A stretch of DNA of 64,000 nt. It comes from Legionella spiritensis (GTDB lineage: Bacteria; Pseudomonadota; Gammaproteobacteria; Legionellales; Legionellaceae). A model generated the notes under the pieces. It was not told the DNA's origin and ran no database searches. It saw only the letters and a list, made by a program, of their open reading frames with translations. This document shows, piece by piece, positions 8,140 to 17,743 of this stretch (the first letter of the stretch is position 1; every line of letters begins with the position of its first letter). A program made the translations under genes and the position numbers. The stretch is taken from positions 1,390,501 to 1,454,500 of the forward strand of contig NZ_LT906457.1 in NCBI RefSeq assembly GCF_900186965.1, in the 5' to 3' direction.

Positions 8140-10134
8140 ATGAAATATGGCGAGGATTATGCAGGAGGCCTGGCGCTGGATTTTTTTGAAAGTGCCGGGA
8201 TGGAAAGTCTTGATGGCCTGGCTGAGCAGGATAAAGCGCTGGTTATCGCCCGTAATGTGCTGCGGGTTCTGACAATGGGAGGTGAGGAATCCTGGCAGAA
8301 TATCCTCAACCGGAAAACGATTAACGCCGTGTTAATCGAGCGGGATCATGATTTAACTCGTGCGTTGCGGCTTGCTTTCCAGCAGGGTTTCCACCATGTT
8401 TATTCCCAATTGCAGAACAGGGAACTGGATTTGCCGCAACACCGCCAAGCGGAGCTTTTTATCAGTAATTGTCTCATGTTGTTGCCGTTTGGCGATATCA
8501 CGCCGTATGAATTTTTCTCTATCCCGCAATGGGTGAATAACCGCTGGCAGTTAATTGATTACCAGGTCGTGCCCATTGAGTTAACCCCGACTTCGGGATT
8601 TAAGAAACTGTTTCTCAGTGATAATGATCGGGTGTTTGCTTATGGGTTGGAGCCTGTCAACCACGCCTATGCCGAACCACATTTGATTTTCATGGGTACG
8701 ACCTATCCGGCCGGCCAGGGCTTTTTCCCGCAGGTCAACAGCGATTTGGAAAGTTTTGAAACCGCTGGAAAGAAATTATACCGTAGCGGGCGAGAGCGCA
8801 TTGTAAAATGGATGGAAAGGCAAGGTCGAAAAATTCATGTTTGTGGCGCCAGTCTGGGTGGCGCCTTGTCCCTTCTGCTCGCCCTGGATCAAGGGGCGCG
8901 TATTTCACGGGTCGACGCATTAAATCCCCCGGGATTATACAATTCCTGGCGTAAAAGCCGATTTGATCGCTGGGATGAAACGGTAGAAAAACCGCCTGTT
9001 TATATCCAGAAACAGGGCAGTGATCTGGTTTCGCGTTTTGGGATCTGGAAAGAAGGCTGGCGTGTGATACACGTTATCCCTCCCGAAAAGCGACGGAGGT
9101 TCCGCTCGCTGATGGATCATGCCCTGATGTATACCGGCCTGGCAGAAACGACGTTTAAAAGTGTTGATACCCAGGCGGATAATGAGGAACGCAAGGTACG
9201 GGATTTCCTGCTATACACCATTGCGAGAAGTGCGGTTTATTATGGTGGGCTTGTCCCATATCGTTATGTTGTGTTACCGGTTATGCGCTATGCCTGGGAA
9301 CATAAGTTTCAAATTGGTTTGTTTTTAGCGTTGAGCGCACTTTTTCTGGTTGTGCCCTTGTTTCCTGCGGGGCTGTTTATTCCTTTATTACCGGCTGTGG
9401 CGTTGGTTGTGATCAACGCGGTACTTGCCGCTTTCCTGGTGAGTTATTTGCTCGATAATCTTTTTGGTTTTGTATTGGATCAATATGGCAATAAAACGCA
9501 ATCGGATTTTTCCCGATTAGCGGACTGGATCAGGAAGCAACCTGCCTGGGTGACGCCCGTATTCGCTATTGGCGCGTTATCATTGGCCGCGTCGACAATA
9601 ATCACATTATTTGTTGCTCCCCTTGTTGCAATGGCCATTCCGGTGGTGACTTTGTTTGTTTTTAAAAGCTGGTCTCTCATGAGAACATGGTTAGGGTTTA
9701 ATGAGGTCACCCAGGCAAAATGTCATGATCCCCAACTGCCCCGTAACGAGAATATGGATATCTATATAAATAAACTGGATGCGAGTCTCAGCCTGCAGGA
9801 ACTGGGGGACTATTATTTTGCCAAACGCTGTTTGCTGGCGGATAAACCTTATATTCCCGGGGAAAGTGATAAACGCCGGGAACAATACGATGGGCTGTCC
9901 AAACACGAATTGATCACACAATGCGCCAGCGAGAAGGCCTCCCTGAAACGAGTCAACGTACACGCCTCGCGGGCGAAAATTCATGAAATCAGGCAAATGG
10001 CCGCGTTGGTAAATCGCTTCGGGATCCATCATTCCCAACCTTTAAGCAGAGAAAACGCAGGATCCCTGATGGATGATTTACACGCTATAGAAACGTCGTA
10101 TCAGCAGGGCAAACTAGCGTCTGTTGCAGGATGA
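8140..10134 (+). CDS. Lipase-like alpha/beta-hydrolase with C-terminal membrane segments, function unknown
   Basis: The 664-residue protein has a GxSxG-type nucleophile elbow, VCGASLGGALSLLLAL (about 235-250), followed by DALNPPG, the pattern of class 3 lipases. The acid and histidine of the triad cannot be assigned with certainty; a late candidate is DHALMYTG (about 325). Long hydrophobic stretches at about 391-445 and 469-512 predict four or more membrane passes. The C-terminus (about 520-664) is hydrophilic. There is no N-terminal signal peptide. It starts 9 bases after the ABC exporter gene, suggesting a shared task in envelope lipids. A translocated membrane-targeting lipase is the other possibility. 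I do not recognise a named family. Confidence 0.6.
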   Translation: MKYGEDYAGGLALDFFESAGMESLDGLAEQDKALVIARNVLRVLTMGGEESWQNILNRKTINAVLIERDHDLTRALRLAFQQGFHHVYSQLQNRELDLPQHRQAELFISNCLMLLPFGDITPYEFFSIPQWVNNRWQLIDYQVVPIELTPTSGFKKLFLSDNDRVFAYGLEPVNHAYAEPHLIFMGTTYPAGQGFFPQVNSDLESFETAGKKLYRSGRERIVKWMERQGRKIHVCGASLGGALSLLLALDQGARISRVDALNPPGLYNSWRKSRFDRWDETVEKPPVYIQKQGSDLVSRFGIWKEGWRVIHVIPPEKRRRFRSLMDHALMYTGLAETTFKSVDTQADNEERKVRDFLLYTIARSAVYYGGLVPYRYVVLPVMRYAWEHKFQIGLFLALSALFLVVPLFPAGLFIPLLPAVALVVINAVLAAFLVSYLLDNLFGFVLDQYGNKTQSDFSRLADWIRKQPAWVTPVFAIGALSLAASTIITLFVAPLVAMAIPVVTLFVFKSWSLMRTWLGFNEVTQAKCHDPQLPRNENMDIYINKLDASLSLQELGDYYFAKRCLLADKPYIPGESDKRREQYDGLSKHELITQCASEKASLKRVNVHASRAKIHEIRQMAALVNRFGIHHSQPLSRENAGSLMDDLHAIETSYQQGKLASVAG

Positions 10135-10151
10135 ACTCGTGGTATTGAAAT

Positions 10152-11426
10152 TCAGACGGCTTCAAGAATTGCCGCAACCCCCATGCCGCCGGCGGTACAG
10201 ATGGAAATCAAGCCGCGTCCCTTGCCGGTTTGATGAAGCATTTTTGCCAGTCCGGCGACAATTCGCGTTCCTGTTGCCGCAAAAGGATGGCCAATGGCGA
10301 CGCTGCCGCCCTTAATATTCATGAGTGAACGGTCAATGGGTCCCAGAGCCTTTTCCCGATGCAGGATATTGCGGCAATACTCATCAGACTCCCAGGCTTT
10401 TAAGGTACATAGAACCTGTCCTGCGAAGGCTTCGTGTATTTCATAAAAATCAAAATCCTGCAGGGATAGCCTGTTTCGTGTTAACAATTCGCTGACCGCC
10501 AGAGTCGGTGCCATTAACAAACCCTGTCCCCCGACAAAATCAACGGCGGCAACCTGGGCGTCAACAAAACGAGCCAGTAGAGGATGGTCGTATTTATTAG
10601 CCGTGTCTTCACAAACCAGATAAACGGCGGACGAACCATCGGTCAGAGGGCTGCTGTTTCCTGCGGTGAGAGTGCCGCTGCCGCTGGTGTCGAAAACCGG
10701 AGACAAGGCGGCCAGTTTGTCCAGTGAGGAATCGAAGCGAACCAGTTTGTCGCGTTTAAGTCCTTGGAACTCATAAACCAGATCGTCATAAAAGCCTTGT
10801 TCATAGGCTTTTGCGGCATTTTGATGGCTTATATTGGCCAGTTTATCCTGGTGCTCGCGGTTAATTCCCCATTTTTTGACCATTTTTTCGGTATGCTGTC
10901 CCATGGACAGTCCGGTACGTGGTTCGGCGACCGTCGGGTATTGGGGTTTGAAGTCATGGGGGCGGAAAGAGCTCAGGGCTTTTAGTTTTGCTGTCCAGCT
11001 TCTGGCCTGTTTCAAGGCCAGAAGTTTATGCGTGAAAGAAGGGCGAAACAAAACCGGTAAATCGCTGTTGCTGTCGACTCCACCTGCAATGCCGTCATCA
11101 ATCTGGAAGTTGGCGATTTTCAAAGCGATTTGCAAGGTTGTTTCCAGACTGGTACCACAGGCGCGCTGCAGCGTGTAGGCAGGTGTATGGGCATTGAGCG
11201 TGGTTCCCAAAACGGATTCGCGGGCCAGATTCCAGTTCAGGGAGCTGTTGATGACGGCTCCCAACCCGACATCTCCAACGATGCGATTGTCGAGCTTCAT
11301 GACATCGACGAGGTGTTGCAGCGATGCGATCATCAATTCCTGTACGGTCAATTGGCTGTAATCCGTCATGGATTTGACAAAAGGGATTCTGGCGCTTCCT
11401 GCGATGTAAACGGGTCTCGTTTTCAT
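10152..11426 (-). CDS. Thiolase, acetyl-CoA C-acyltransferase (FadI-like)
   Basis: Thiolases cleave 3-ketoacyl-CoA to acetyl-CoA plus a shortened acyl-CoA, or run the reverse condensation. All catalytic signatures are visible in the 424 residues: the nucleophile Cys90 in LQRACGTSLE, the His in YEIHEAFAGQVL, the motif GGSVAIGHPFAATGTR, and the second Cys in SICTAGGMGVA. The size and sequence are closer to the FadI/trifunctional beta type than to PhaA, but the exact subclass is uncertain. No hydroxyacyl-CoA dehydrogenase partner is adjacent. It is convergent with the lipase-like gene (17-base gap) and divergent from the chagasin-like gene. Confidence 0.87.
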   Translation of the reverse strand: MKTRPVYIAGSARIPFVKSMTDYSQLTVQELMIASLQHLVDVMKLDNRIVGDVGLGAVINSSLNWNLARESVLGTTLNAHTPAYTLQRACGTSLETTLQIALKIANFQIDDGIAGGVDSNSDLPVLFRPSFTHKLLALKQARSWTAKLKALSSFRPHDFKPQYPTVAEPRTGLSMGQHTEKMVKKWGINREHQDKLANISHQNAAKAYEQGFYDDLVYEFQGLKRDKLVRFDSSLDKLAALSPVFDTSGSGTLTAGNSSPLTDGSSAVYLVCEDTANKYDHPLLARFVDAQVAAVDFVGGQGLLMAPTLAVSELLTRNRLSLQDFDFYEIHEAFAGQVLCTLKAWESDEYCRNILHREKALGPIDRSLMNIKGGSVAIGHPFAATGTRIVAGLAKMLHQTGKGRGLISICTAGGMGVAAILEAV

Positions 11427-11516
11427 AATGGATTTGTTTTATGGAGTATACTTACAAGTCTAGCTGAAGTATTTTGGTTATACTTGATTTATTAATACAA
11501 TGTGGCGGAAAGTAAA

Positions 11517-11888
11517 ATGAAGATATTGTTGGCAAGCTTTATATTATTGATGAGTACGGTATTGTTTGCCGAAAATACCATGACAGCGGATGTTCATCCT
11601 GGCCAGGAAAAACTGACGATAACGCTGCCATCCAATCCCACTACCGGTTATAGCTGGACGGTAAAAAAATACGATAAATCATTATTCAAATTGCTATCAA
11701 GTCGATATTTGGCTCCCAAAACCCAATTAATAGGGGCGGGTGGAAACATGTTGTTTGTGTTTAAAGTAATAAAAGCCACGCCTCAACCGGAAACCAGTGT
11801 CATGGAGTTTCTCTATGCCCGCCCCTGGGAGCCTGACAAGGGAACCTTGAAAACAGTAACCATTCGTTTTCAGAAAGATACCAGGTAA
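11517..11888 (+). CDS. Chagasin-like cysteine protease inhibitor (I42 family), secreted
   Basis: The protein is 123 residues with an N-terminal signal peptide (MKILLASFILLMSTVLFAENT). The mature part carries the three inhibitory loops of the chagasin family: NPTTGYSW, the glycine-rich loop IGAGGNM, and RPWEP. Chagasins block papain-like (C1) proteases. In a bacterium it may protect periplasmic proteins or act on host or predator proteases. The ATG at 11517 is preferred because GGCGGAAAG lies just upstream; the GTG at 11502 is inside that site's leader. The gene stands alone, followed by an intergenic repeat. Confidence 0.85.
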   Translation: MKILLASFILLMSTVLFAENTMTADVHPGQEKLTITLPSNPTTGYSWTVKKYDKSLFKLLSSRYLAPKTQLIGAGGNMLFVFKVIKATPQPETSVMEFLYARPWEPDKGTLKTVTIRFQKDTR

Positions 11889-11954
11889 CATGAACGAAAT
11901 GGTTTATCGGACGAAAATAAGGCGATTATTGTTCTACAACAAATCATGGTTCCC

Positions 11955-12150
11955 TGGCTCCTGCCACAATATTGAACCATGAAACCCGCAATACGGCCGT
12001 AGGCCTCCTTACGGGCTACGGTTTTTTTATAAAAAACATGTAGCCCGTCATGAAGGCGAAGCCGAAATGCGGGATAACCACTCACCTGTTTCCCCGATGC
12101 AATATTGGTACATCAAACCTGCAATACGTCCGCAGGCCTGCGGACATGAA
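11955..12150. repeat. Intergenic palindromic repeat cluster (B-A-B')
   Basis: Module B (minus-strand reading GTAGCCCGTAAGGAGGCCTA, ending in TATTGCGGGTTTC) covers 11981-12019. Module A (GTAGCCCGTCATGAAGGCGA, ending in GAAATGCGGG) covers 12040-12073. A decayed B copy covers 12112-12143. They are joined by TTTTTTTATAAAAAA. The cluster fills the space between the chagasin-like gene and the malic enzyme gene, which converge, and may act as a bidirectional terminator. The same modules recur at 17.8, 24.2, 34.9-35.3, 50.3 and, decayed, 57.0 kb. Confidence 0.8.
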
Positions 12151-12181
12151 CTTTTTTCTACGGCGTCCTTGGCGATGCCGT

Positions 12182-13903
12182 TTATGACGATGTTTTTTTT
12201 CTGAAAGGAAGATACCTTGGTTCCCAAAAACGTTCCTCTATGAGTTTGTCCAAATCGGCATCCTGATTCTTTTGTGCTAACCCTTCTTCGATGGCTTTTT
12301 GCGCCACTGCTACGGCGATTTTTTTTGCGACAAGCTGGGCATCGTCCAAAGAGGGCAGCAAGGGAAGAAAGCTGTCTTTCCTGCTGGGAGAGTGTTGGCT
12401 CAACTCCTCGGCAGCAGCCCAAATCATGCTTTTGGTTAGCCGTGATGCACGAACGGCCAGGACGCCAAGGCCAATACCAGGGAAAACAAGGGCGTTATTA
12501 CACTGCGCGATTTGTACAAGCCTGTTTTGATATTCCACCGGCGGGAAGGCGGTACCCGTGGCGATCAAAGCCTTCCCCTGGCTCCAGACCAGGATATCCG
12601 CGGGTTGAGCCTCGCATCGGTCATCGGGATTGGACAGAGGGAAAATGATCGGGCGTTCACAGGTTCTGGTCATGCTTTCCACAATATCCTGAGAAAACGC
12701 GCCGGGTTGTGCGGAACAGCCAATTAATATGGTTGGTTTGACATGACGGATCGTATCGGTCAGGGAGGGATGGGTTTTATCGTGAATGGACCAGTTAGCG
12801 ATCTCCTTTTCCTTACGGGCATAGGGTTTTTGTGCTTCGGTCAATTCATAATCCGATGCCAGTAAAAGACCTTGCCGGTCAATTAACCAGAAACATTGAT
12901 AGGCTTCTTCCTGACTGAGTCCCCGCCGCATCAAGGCATCGGCAATCTGATCGCTGATGCCTGTTCCCGCCGAGCCCGCGCCAAAAACGACAATACGGTG
13001 ATCCTCCAGTTTTTTCCCTGTGACCTCGCATGCCGCGAGCAAGGCGGACAGTGTCACAGCGCCGGTACCCTGGATGTCATCGTTGAAGGTGCATAATTCA
13101 TCCTGAAACTTGTCCAGGATGCGTCTGGCGTTACTGCGGCCAAAATCTTCCCAGTGCAGAAACGCTTTGGGAAAATGTTTTTGAATGGCGCTGACGAAAT
13201 CGAAAATAAAGGCGTCGTATTGCGCGGTGTTCACGCGAGGATGGCGGCAACCGAGATAAACCGGGTCGTTGAGCAGCTCTTGGTTGTTGGTACCGACATC
13301 AAGAAAAACCGGCAAGGTTCGTGTGGGATCAATACCGCCGCAAAGGCTGTACACCATCAGCTTGGCAACCGGAATATCCATGCCGCCAATGCCTTGATCG
13401 CCAATACCCAGAACCCCCTCACCATCGGTCACGACGATCAGATCGATATCAGGATTGGAGCGATTGCTGATGATTTCCCCAATCAGATTTTTATCGGAGT
13501 GGGCAATATACAAGCCCCGCGGCTGGCGGTATTCGTGGCTGAAGCGTTTTACGGCTGTACCAACAATAGGGGTGTAAATAACAGGCAGTAACTCCGCTAA
13601 ATGACGGCTTAAAAGCTTGTAGAAAAGTATCTGATTTTTGTCATGAAGGTTATTTAGGTAAATATGTTGCTGTAATCTTGTTTTATAGCCCGAACATTGT
13701 AAATAGACACGCTTGACCTGTTCATCCAGGCTTTCCACACGATGCGGTAGTTTACCCAGCAATCCGAAAGCGTGACGCTCTTCCTGGGTAAAAGCGGTAC
13801 TTTTGTTTAACTGCGGTATGGTCAGCAGCGGTTTGCCGGTGATGGATGTTTCAATAAACAGTTCACCGGTCTTGTCATCGCGTACAATTTTAAAATCCAG
13901 CAT
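12182..13903 (-). CDS. maeA: NAD-dependent malic enzyme
   Basis: It oxidatively decarboxylates malate to pyruvate with NAD+ reduction, linking the TCA cycle to pyruvate. The 573 residues match the length of E. coli MaeA. Visible family motifs are the N-terminal YTPIVGTAVKRFSHEYRQPRG, split here only by function, then VVTDGEGVLGIGDQG, FLDVGTNN, and FNDDIQGTGAVTLSALLAA, followed by the nucleotide-binding VVFGAGSAGTGI. The late motif IIFPLSNP is also present. Legionellae live largely on amino acids, so malic enzyme is a sensible part of their carbon flow. Convergent with the chagasin-like gene across a repeat cluster. Confidence 0.92.
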   Translation of the reverse strand: MLDFKIVRDDKTGELFIETSITGKPLLTIPQLNKSTAFTQEERHAFGLLGKLPHRVESLDEQVKRVYLQCSGYKTRLQQHIYLNNLHDKNQILFYKLLSRHLAELLPVIYTPIVGTAVKRFSHEYRQPRGLYIAHSDKNLIGEIISNRSNPDIDLIVVTDGEGVLGIGDQGIGGMDIPVAKLMVYSLCGGIDPTRTLPVFLDVGTNNQELLNDPVYLGCRHPRVNTAQYDAFIFDFVSAIQKHFPKAFLHWEDFGRSNARRILDKFQDELCTFNDDIQGTGAVTLSALLAACEVTGKKLEDHRIVVFGAGSAGTGISDQIADALMRRGLSQEEAYQCFWLIDRQGLLLASDYELTEAQKPYARKEKEIANWSIHDKTHPSLTDTIRHVKPTILIGCSAQPGAFSQDIVESMTRTCERPIIFPLSNPDDRCEAQPADILVWSQGKALIATGTAFPPVEYQNRLVQIAQCNNALVFPGIGLGVLAVRASRLTKSMIWAAAEELSQHSPSRKDSFLPLLPSLDDAQLVAKKIAVAVAQKAIEEGLAQKNQDADLDKLIEERFWEPRYLPFRKKTSS

Positions 13904-14125
13904 GGCTTTTTCGCCTGGGTTGAAGTGGCTATAAAATAGCGAATCAAAGACGTTTATTCAATGTTTCCCGTCGGATAATTCATCGATTTCAAACGGCTCC
14001 GGAATCATGTCGCAAACATGGACGCCGCTTTGTGCGAATGACTGGAATCAACCGTCTGTCGTCATAGCTTAAGTCGCTAACAAATGGTAATATCACTTGT
14101 TTTAAAATAACTCCTTGAGGTCGTG

Positions 14126-14506
14126 ATGGCAAAGTATTTAATCATGGTATGCACCATGCTGATGTTGAATGCGTGCGTTGCCCAGGATGAACAGTATTAT
14201 CGTTTAAACCCGCAATCCTTGCAGAAAGCCATTAAAAACTGCCCGGAGAAGCAACCAGGTACGGTAAGTTGCGAGCGTCTTCAGGAAATCGCGTTTCAGG
14301 TTAATCAGCTAGCGTATCAATTACAGAAAAATCCGCAAGGTTTCGGTCAGAAAATATTAACGTTACAGCAAGAGCTGGCCAAACAACAGGAAGCGTTGAA
14401 ACAAAACCCCGAACAACCGGATTTAAGGGCGAAGATCGATAAAAACCGGGCAAGTCTCACCCAATATCTGGCCATAGTTAAATGGCTGGAATCCCCGGAG
14501 GGTTAA
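14126..14506 (+). CDS. Small lipoprotein of unknown function upstream of surE
   Basis: The 126-residue product has a lipoprotein signal with lipobox LNAC (cysteine at about residue 17), so it should be anchored in a membrane on the periplasmic side. The rest is helical and Gln/Lys rich (LQQELAKQQEALKQN), probably a short coiled coil. ATG 14126 is preferred to GTG 14123 because GAGG lies 5 bases before it. The stop is 3 bases before surE, so it heads the surE-dedA-nlpD(-rpoS) operon. I do not recognise a named family. Confidence 0.75.
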   Translation: MAKYLIMVCTMLMLNACVAQDEQYYRLNPQSLQKAIKNCPEKQPGTVSCERLQEIAFQVNQLAYQLQKNPQGFGQKILTLQQELAKQQEALKQNPEQPDLRAKIDKNRASLTQYLAIVKWLESPEG

Positions 14507-14509
14507 TGA

Positions 14510-15268
14510 ATGAGAATTTTAGTAAGCAATGACGACGGGGTTCATAGTCCGGGTATTCGTGCGCTGGCAAATGAAATGGCGACGATTGCTGACGTGGACG
14601 TGGTCGCGCCGGACAGGAATCGGAGCGGCGCCAGTAATTCCCTCAGTCTGACCAGGCCAATCAGGGTCTGGCAGCTGGATAACGGTTATTATAGTGTGGA
14701 AGGAACGCCGACAGACTGTGTGCACATGGCTTTAACCGGTTTTCTGGATTCCATGGCCGATATCGTTGTTTCAGGTATTAATGACGGGGCGAATCTTGGC
14801 GATGATATCCTGTATTCGGGTACCGTGGCCGCGGCGATGGAGGGGCGGTATCTGGGATTGCCCGCCATCGCTTTTTCCCTGGTCGGGAACGGCAATATCC
14901 GGCATTACGACACGGCGGCTGTCATTGCCCGTCATCTGGTCATGAAAATGCGAACCAATTTACTGCCGGCCCAGACCATATTAAATGTGAATATTCCGGA
15001 CATTCCTATTGATAAAATCAAGGGGCTGGAAGTGACTCGTCTGGGTACGCGCCATGGCGCGGAACCTACCGTAAAGGAATATGACCCCAGGGGGCGGCCG
15101 ATATACTGGATCGGACCCCCCGGAATGGAATCGGATGCCGGCCCCGGTACCGATTTTCATGCCGTCAGTAATGGGAGTGTATCCATAACACCGCTGGATC
15201 TGGATATGACTCATTATCGGGCTTTTGAACAACTGTCAAGCTGGGTGGATGGAATCAATTGGGACTAA
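14510..15268 (+). CDS. surE: 5'/3'-nucleotidase SurE
   Basis: SurE is a metal-dependent phosphatase acting on nucleoside monophosphates, linked to stationary-phase survival. The 252-residue protein starts [16 protein letters not shown] with the metal-binding Asp pair. It also has the family motifs [26 protein letters not shown] and [27 protein letters not shown]. The position just before nlpD-rpoS is conserved in gammaproteobacteria. Its stop overlaps the next start by one base (TAATG). Confidence 0.97.
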   Translation: MRILVSNDDGVHSPGIRALANEMATIADVDVVAPDRNRSGASNSLSLTRPIRVWQLDNGYYSVEGTPTDCVHMALTGFLDSMADIVVSGINDGANLGDDILYSGTVAAAMEGRYLGLPAIAFSLVGNGNIRHYDTAAVIARHLVMKMRTNLLPAQTILNVNIPDIPIDKIKGLEVTRLGTRHGAEPTVKEYDPRGRPIYWIGPPGMESDAGPGTDFHAVSNGSVSITPLDLDMTHYRAFEQLSSWVDGINWD

Positions 15269-15852
15269 TGAAACTGTTTTCCTGGCTATACGACAAAACC
15301 CTTTCGTGGTCAGGCCATGCCCATGCGCCGTACTATCTTGCCGGGGTTTCCTTTGCGGAGTCGTCCTTTTTTCCTGTTCCGCCTGATGTCATGTTAATTA
15401 GTATGGGGCTGGCGGCTCCCGAAAAATCCTGGCGTTACGCATTTATAACGACTTTGTTTTCGACATTGGGCGGTGTGTTCGGTTATCTGATTGGTTATTA
15501 CGGCATTGAGTTTGTTCAAACCTGGCTAATTTCCTCATCGTTTCATGACAGTTATTTCCATGTTATGCAATGGTTTAAGACTTATGGGATATGGATTATT
15601 TTTCTGGCCGGTTTTTCCCCCGTGCCGTACAAATTATTTACCATTGCAGCAGGTGCCTTGCATATGGCTTTCCTTCCTTTTCTTATCGCGTCGTTTATAG
15701 GAAGGGGGTTACGTTTTTTTCTGGTTTCCAGTATTTTGTTTTATATGGGAGAGCGGTTAAAAACCGAACTTCGCCGCTATATTGATAGAATAGGCTGGTC
15801 ATTGCTCGCCATAGTGGTGGCGGTTTTTTTCCTGGTTAAATGGGTGATCTGA
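15268..15852 (+). CDS. DedA/YqaA-family inner membrane protein
   Basis: The 194-residue protein has four to five hydrophobic segments. It carries DedA-family features: FAESSFFPVPPDVMLI near the N-terminus, and a later FLAGFSPVPYKLFTIAAGA with the conserved G-F-x-P-x-P-x-K arrangement. DedA proteins are implicated in lipid carrier or phospholipid flipping and in membrane homeostasis; the exact substrate is not shown. In E. coli the slot between surE and nlpD is held by pcm, so this placement differs. The start ATG 15268 overlaps the surE stop. Confidence 0.85.
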   Translation: MKLFSWLYDKTLSWSGHAHAPYYLAGVSFAESSFFPVPPDVMLISMGLAAPEKSWRYAFITTLFSTLGGVFGYLIGYYGIEFVQTWLISSSFHDSYFHVMQWFKTYGIWIIFLAGFSPVPYKLFTIAAGALHMAFLPFLIASFIGRGLRFFLVSSILFYMGERLKTELRRYIDRIGWSLLAIVVAVFFLVKWVI

Positions 15853-15861
15853 GAATTCATT

Positions 15862-16596
15862 ATGAGCAGGTATTACCTGTTGTTACTACTTGTTTTTTTG
15901 GCTGGCTGCGAGCAACGCACGGATCTTGCGCCGGTTGTGGAATTAAAATGGCGGCCGCAGACCAGACATGTCAATACTCATGTGGTTAAACGCGGTGAAA
16001 CGCTTTATGCGGTGGCGTTTCGATACGACAAGGACTACAGGGCGCTTGCTGTCTGTAATCATTTAAATAGCCCCTACGCGTTGAGGGTTGGTCAGGTCAT
16101 ATCACTTAAAGATAGTAATTGCGTCCCTTCACGGACTCGCGCCTCACACCCGAGAACCGGAATAGCCGCAAAATCCGAAAAACGCCCGATACGTCGTTCC
16201 GTAAGTCGTTCGGTAACGAGATATGCCCCCGGTGCCTGGCAATGGCCGGCAAAAGGGCGGATTGCCAACCGTTTTATTCCACGGCAGGGAAAAAAAGGCA
16301 TAGATATTGCTGGGAAAAAGGGGGAGATTGTTCGGGCATCCAGGGGTGGTATAGTTGCTTATGCTGGTAATGGTCTACCCGGATATGGTAATTTAATTAT
16401 TATCAAACATGATGGGCGATTTCTTACTGCGTACGGCAATAATTTGCGAAACAGGGTTAGAGAAGGCCAGAGAGTAAAAACAGGCCAGATTATTGCGGAT
16501 ATGGGTGTTGTGGATAGAAAATTCTGGGGTGTTCATTTTGAAATCAGGCAATCGGGGCAGCCTGTTAATCCTATGAATTATTTACAAAAAGGTTGA
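15862..16596 (+). CDS. nlpD: NlpD/LppB-type lipoprotein with LysM and LytM domains
   Basis: NlpD activates cell-wall amidases at division and binds peptidoglycan. The 244-residue product has a lipobox (LAGC, Cys16), one LysM domain (HVVKRGETLYAVAFRYD to VGQVISL, about 37-85) and a C-terminal M23/LytM domain (GKKGIDIAGKKG to HFEIRQSGQPVNPMNYL). The zinc-binding residues are degenerate: the first His is replaced in KKGIDIAG, and the usual AYAHN motif reads AYGNN. As in E. coli NlpD, the domain is probably regulatory rather than catalytic. It lies directly before rpoS, whose promoter often sits within nlpD. Confidence 0.92.
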   Translation: MSRYYLLLLLVFLAGCEQRTDLAPVVELKWRPQTRHVNTHVVKRGETLYAVAFRYDKDYRALAVCNHLNSPYALRVGQVISLKDSNCVPSRTRASHPRTGIAAKSEKRPIRRSVSRSVTRYAPGAWQWPAKGRIANRFIPRQGKKGIDIAGKKGEIVRASRGGIVAYAGNGLPGYGNLIIIKHDGRFLTAYGNNLRNRVREGQRVKTGQIIADMGVVDRKFWGVHFEIRQSGQPVNPMNYLQKG

Positions 16597-16676
16597 CAGA
16601 CAATACTCAAGTGTTGCAAAAATAAGTTTAAGTGTTTTTTCTTAAAGTAAGAGATTGAAACACAATAGGTGAAACC

Positions 16677-17702
16677 ATGCAGACTGATGATGATTCGACA
16701 AAAGAAACGATAGTTCCAAATGATGATTGGGAAGGGTCTGCTGACGATTCACTGCTCCCTGATGAAGAAATAGAAGCGGACGCTGAAGAAGCTGAAGCGG
16801 AAACTGAGGAGAAGCCGGATTTTTCGGATGAAGATGCTTTCCCAAGTTTTCACCGGGGCAGGCAAGCGTCCAAGGTTATGGATGCCACTCAATTATACTT
16901 AAGCGAGATAGGTTTCTCGCCACTCCTCTCTGCTGAGGAAGAGGTGCATTACGCTCGCCTTGCTCTGAAAGGCGATGCTGCCGCTCGCAAAAAAATGATT
17001 GAATCGAATTTACGTTTGGTCGTGAAGATTTCACGGCGTTATCTGAATCGCGGTTTGCCGCTGCTGGATTTGATCGAAGAAGGAAACCTGGGGTTGATGA
17101 AGTCCGTTGAGAAATTTGATCCGGATCGAGGATTTCGTTTTTCAACGTATGCGACATGGTGGATTAGACAAACCATTGAGCGCGCCATCATGAATCAAAC
17201 CAGAACCATTCGTTTGCCTATTCATGTTGTCAAGGAATTAAATGTCTACCTGAGAGCGGCGCGTCAGTTAACTCAGAAGCTGGATCACGAGCCATCCCCG
17301 GAAGAAATTGCCGAAATGGTCGATAAACCGATTGAAGATGTAGAAAAATTACTCGGTTTAAATGATAAAGTAGCTTCGGTGGATACTCCAATCGGTTACG
17401 ATGAAAACAAATCACTATTAGATACCATCGCCGATGAAAACAGTATGAATCCGGCAGAACTTTTGACTGATGAAAATTTACGCGCTCATATTGAATCCTT
17501 GCTGGATAAACTCACGGAAAATCAGCAGCAGGTTATCGCGCGTCGTTTTGGCTTGCGAGGCTTTGAAAAGGCCACGCTGGAAGACGTCGGCAAGGAAATC
17601 GATTTAACCAGAGAACGTGTAAGACAAATCCAGGTGGAAGCCTTGAAAACACTCAGAACACTGCTTGAGCGCGTCGGTTTGACACAGGAAGATTTATTTT
17701 AA
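16677..17702 (+). CDS. rpoS: RNA polymerase sigma factor RpoS
   Basis: This is the stationary-phase sigma factor; in Legionella it controls the transmissive phase. The 341 residues include an acidic N-terminal extension (about 1-55) and region 1.2 ([21 protein letters not shown], split by function). Region 2 contains [18 protein letters not shown], region 3 follows, and region 4.2 helix-turn-helix is [18 protein letters not shown]. The downstream hairpin with a T run is a good terminator. Confidence 0.97.
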   Translation: MQTDDDSTKETIVPNDDWEGSADDSLLPDEEIEADAEEAEAETEEKPDFSDEDAFPSFHRGRQASKVMDATQLYLSEIGFSPLLSAEEEVHYARLALKGDAAARKKMIESNLRLVVKISRRYLNRGLPLLDLIEEGNLGLMKSVEKFDPDRGFRFSTYATWWIRQTIERAIMNQTRTIRLPIHVVKELNVYLRAARQLTQKLDHEPSPEEIAEMVDKPIEDVEKLLGLNDKVASVDTPIGYDENKSLLDTIADENSMNPAELLTDENLRAHIESLLDKLTENQQQVIARRFGLRGFEKATLEDVGKEIDLTRERVRQIQVEALKTLRTLLERVGLTQEDLF

Positions 17703-17743
17703 CCTGCCTGATAAAAGCCTCTTCCCGTGTGTGAGTATCTTTG

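Noticed and set aside
16593-16622. TTGACA at the nlpD stop as a promoter for rpoS
   Set aside because: No acceptable -10 hexamer lies 16-18 bases downstream; the rpoS promoter may be inside nlpD instead.
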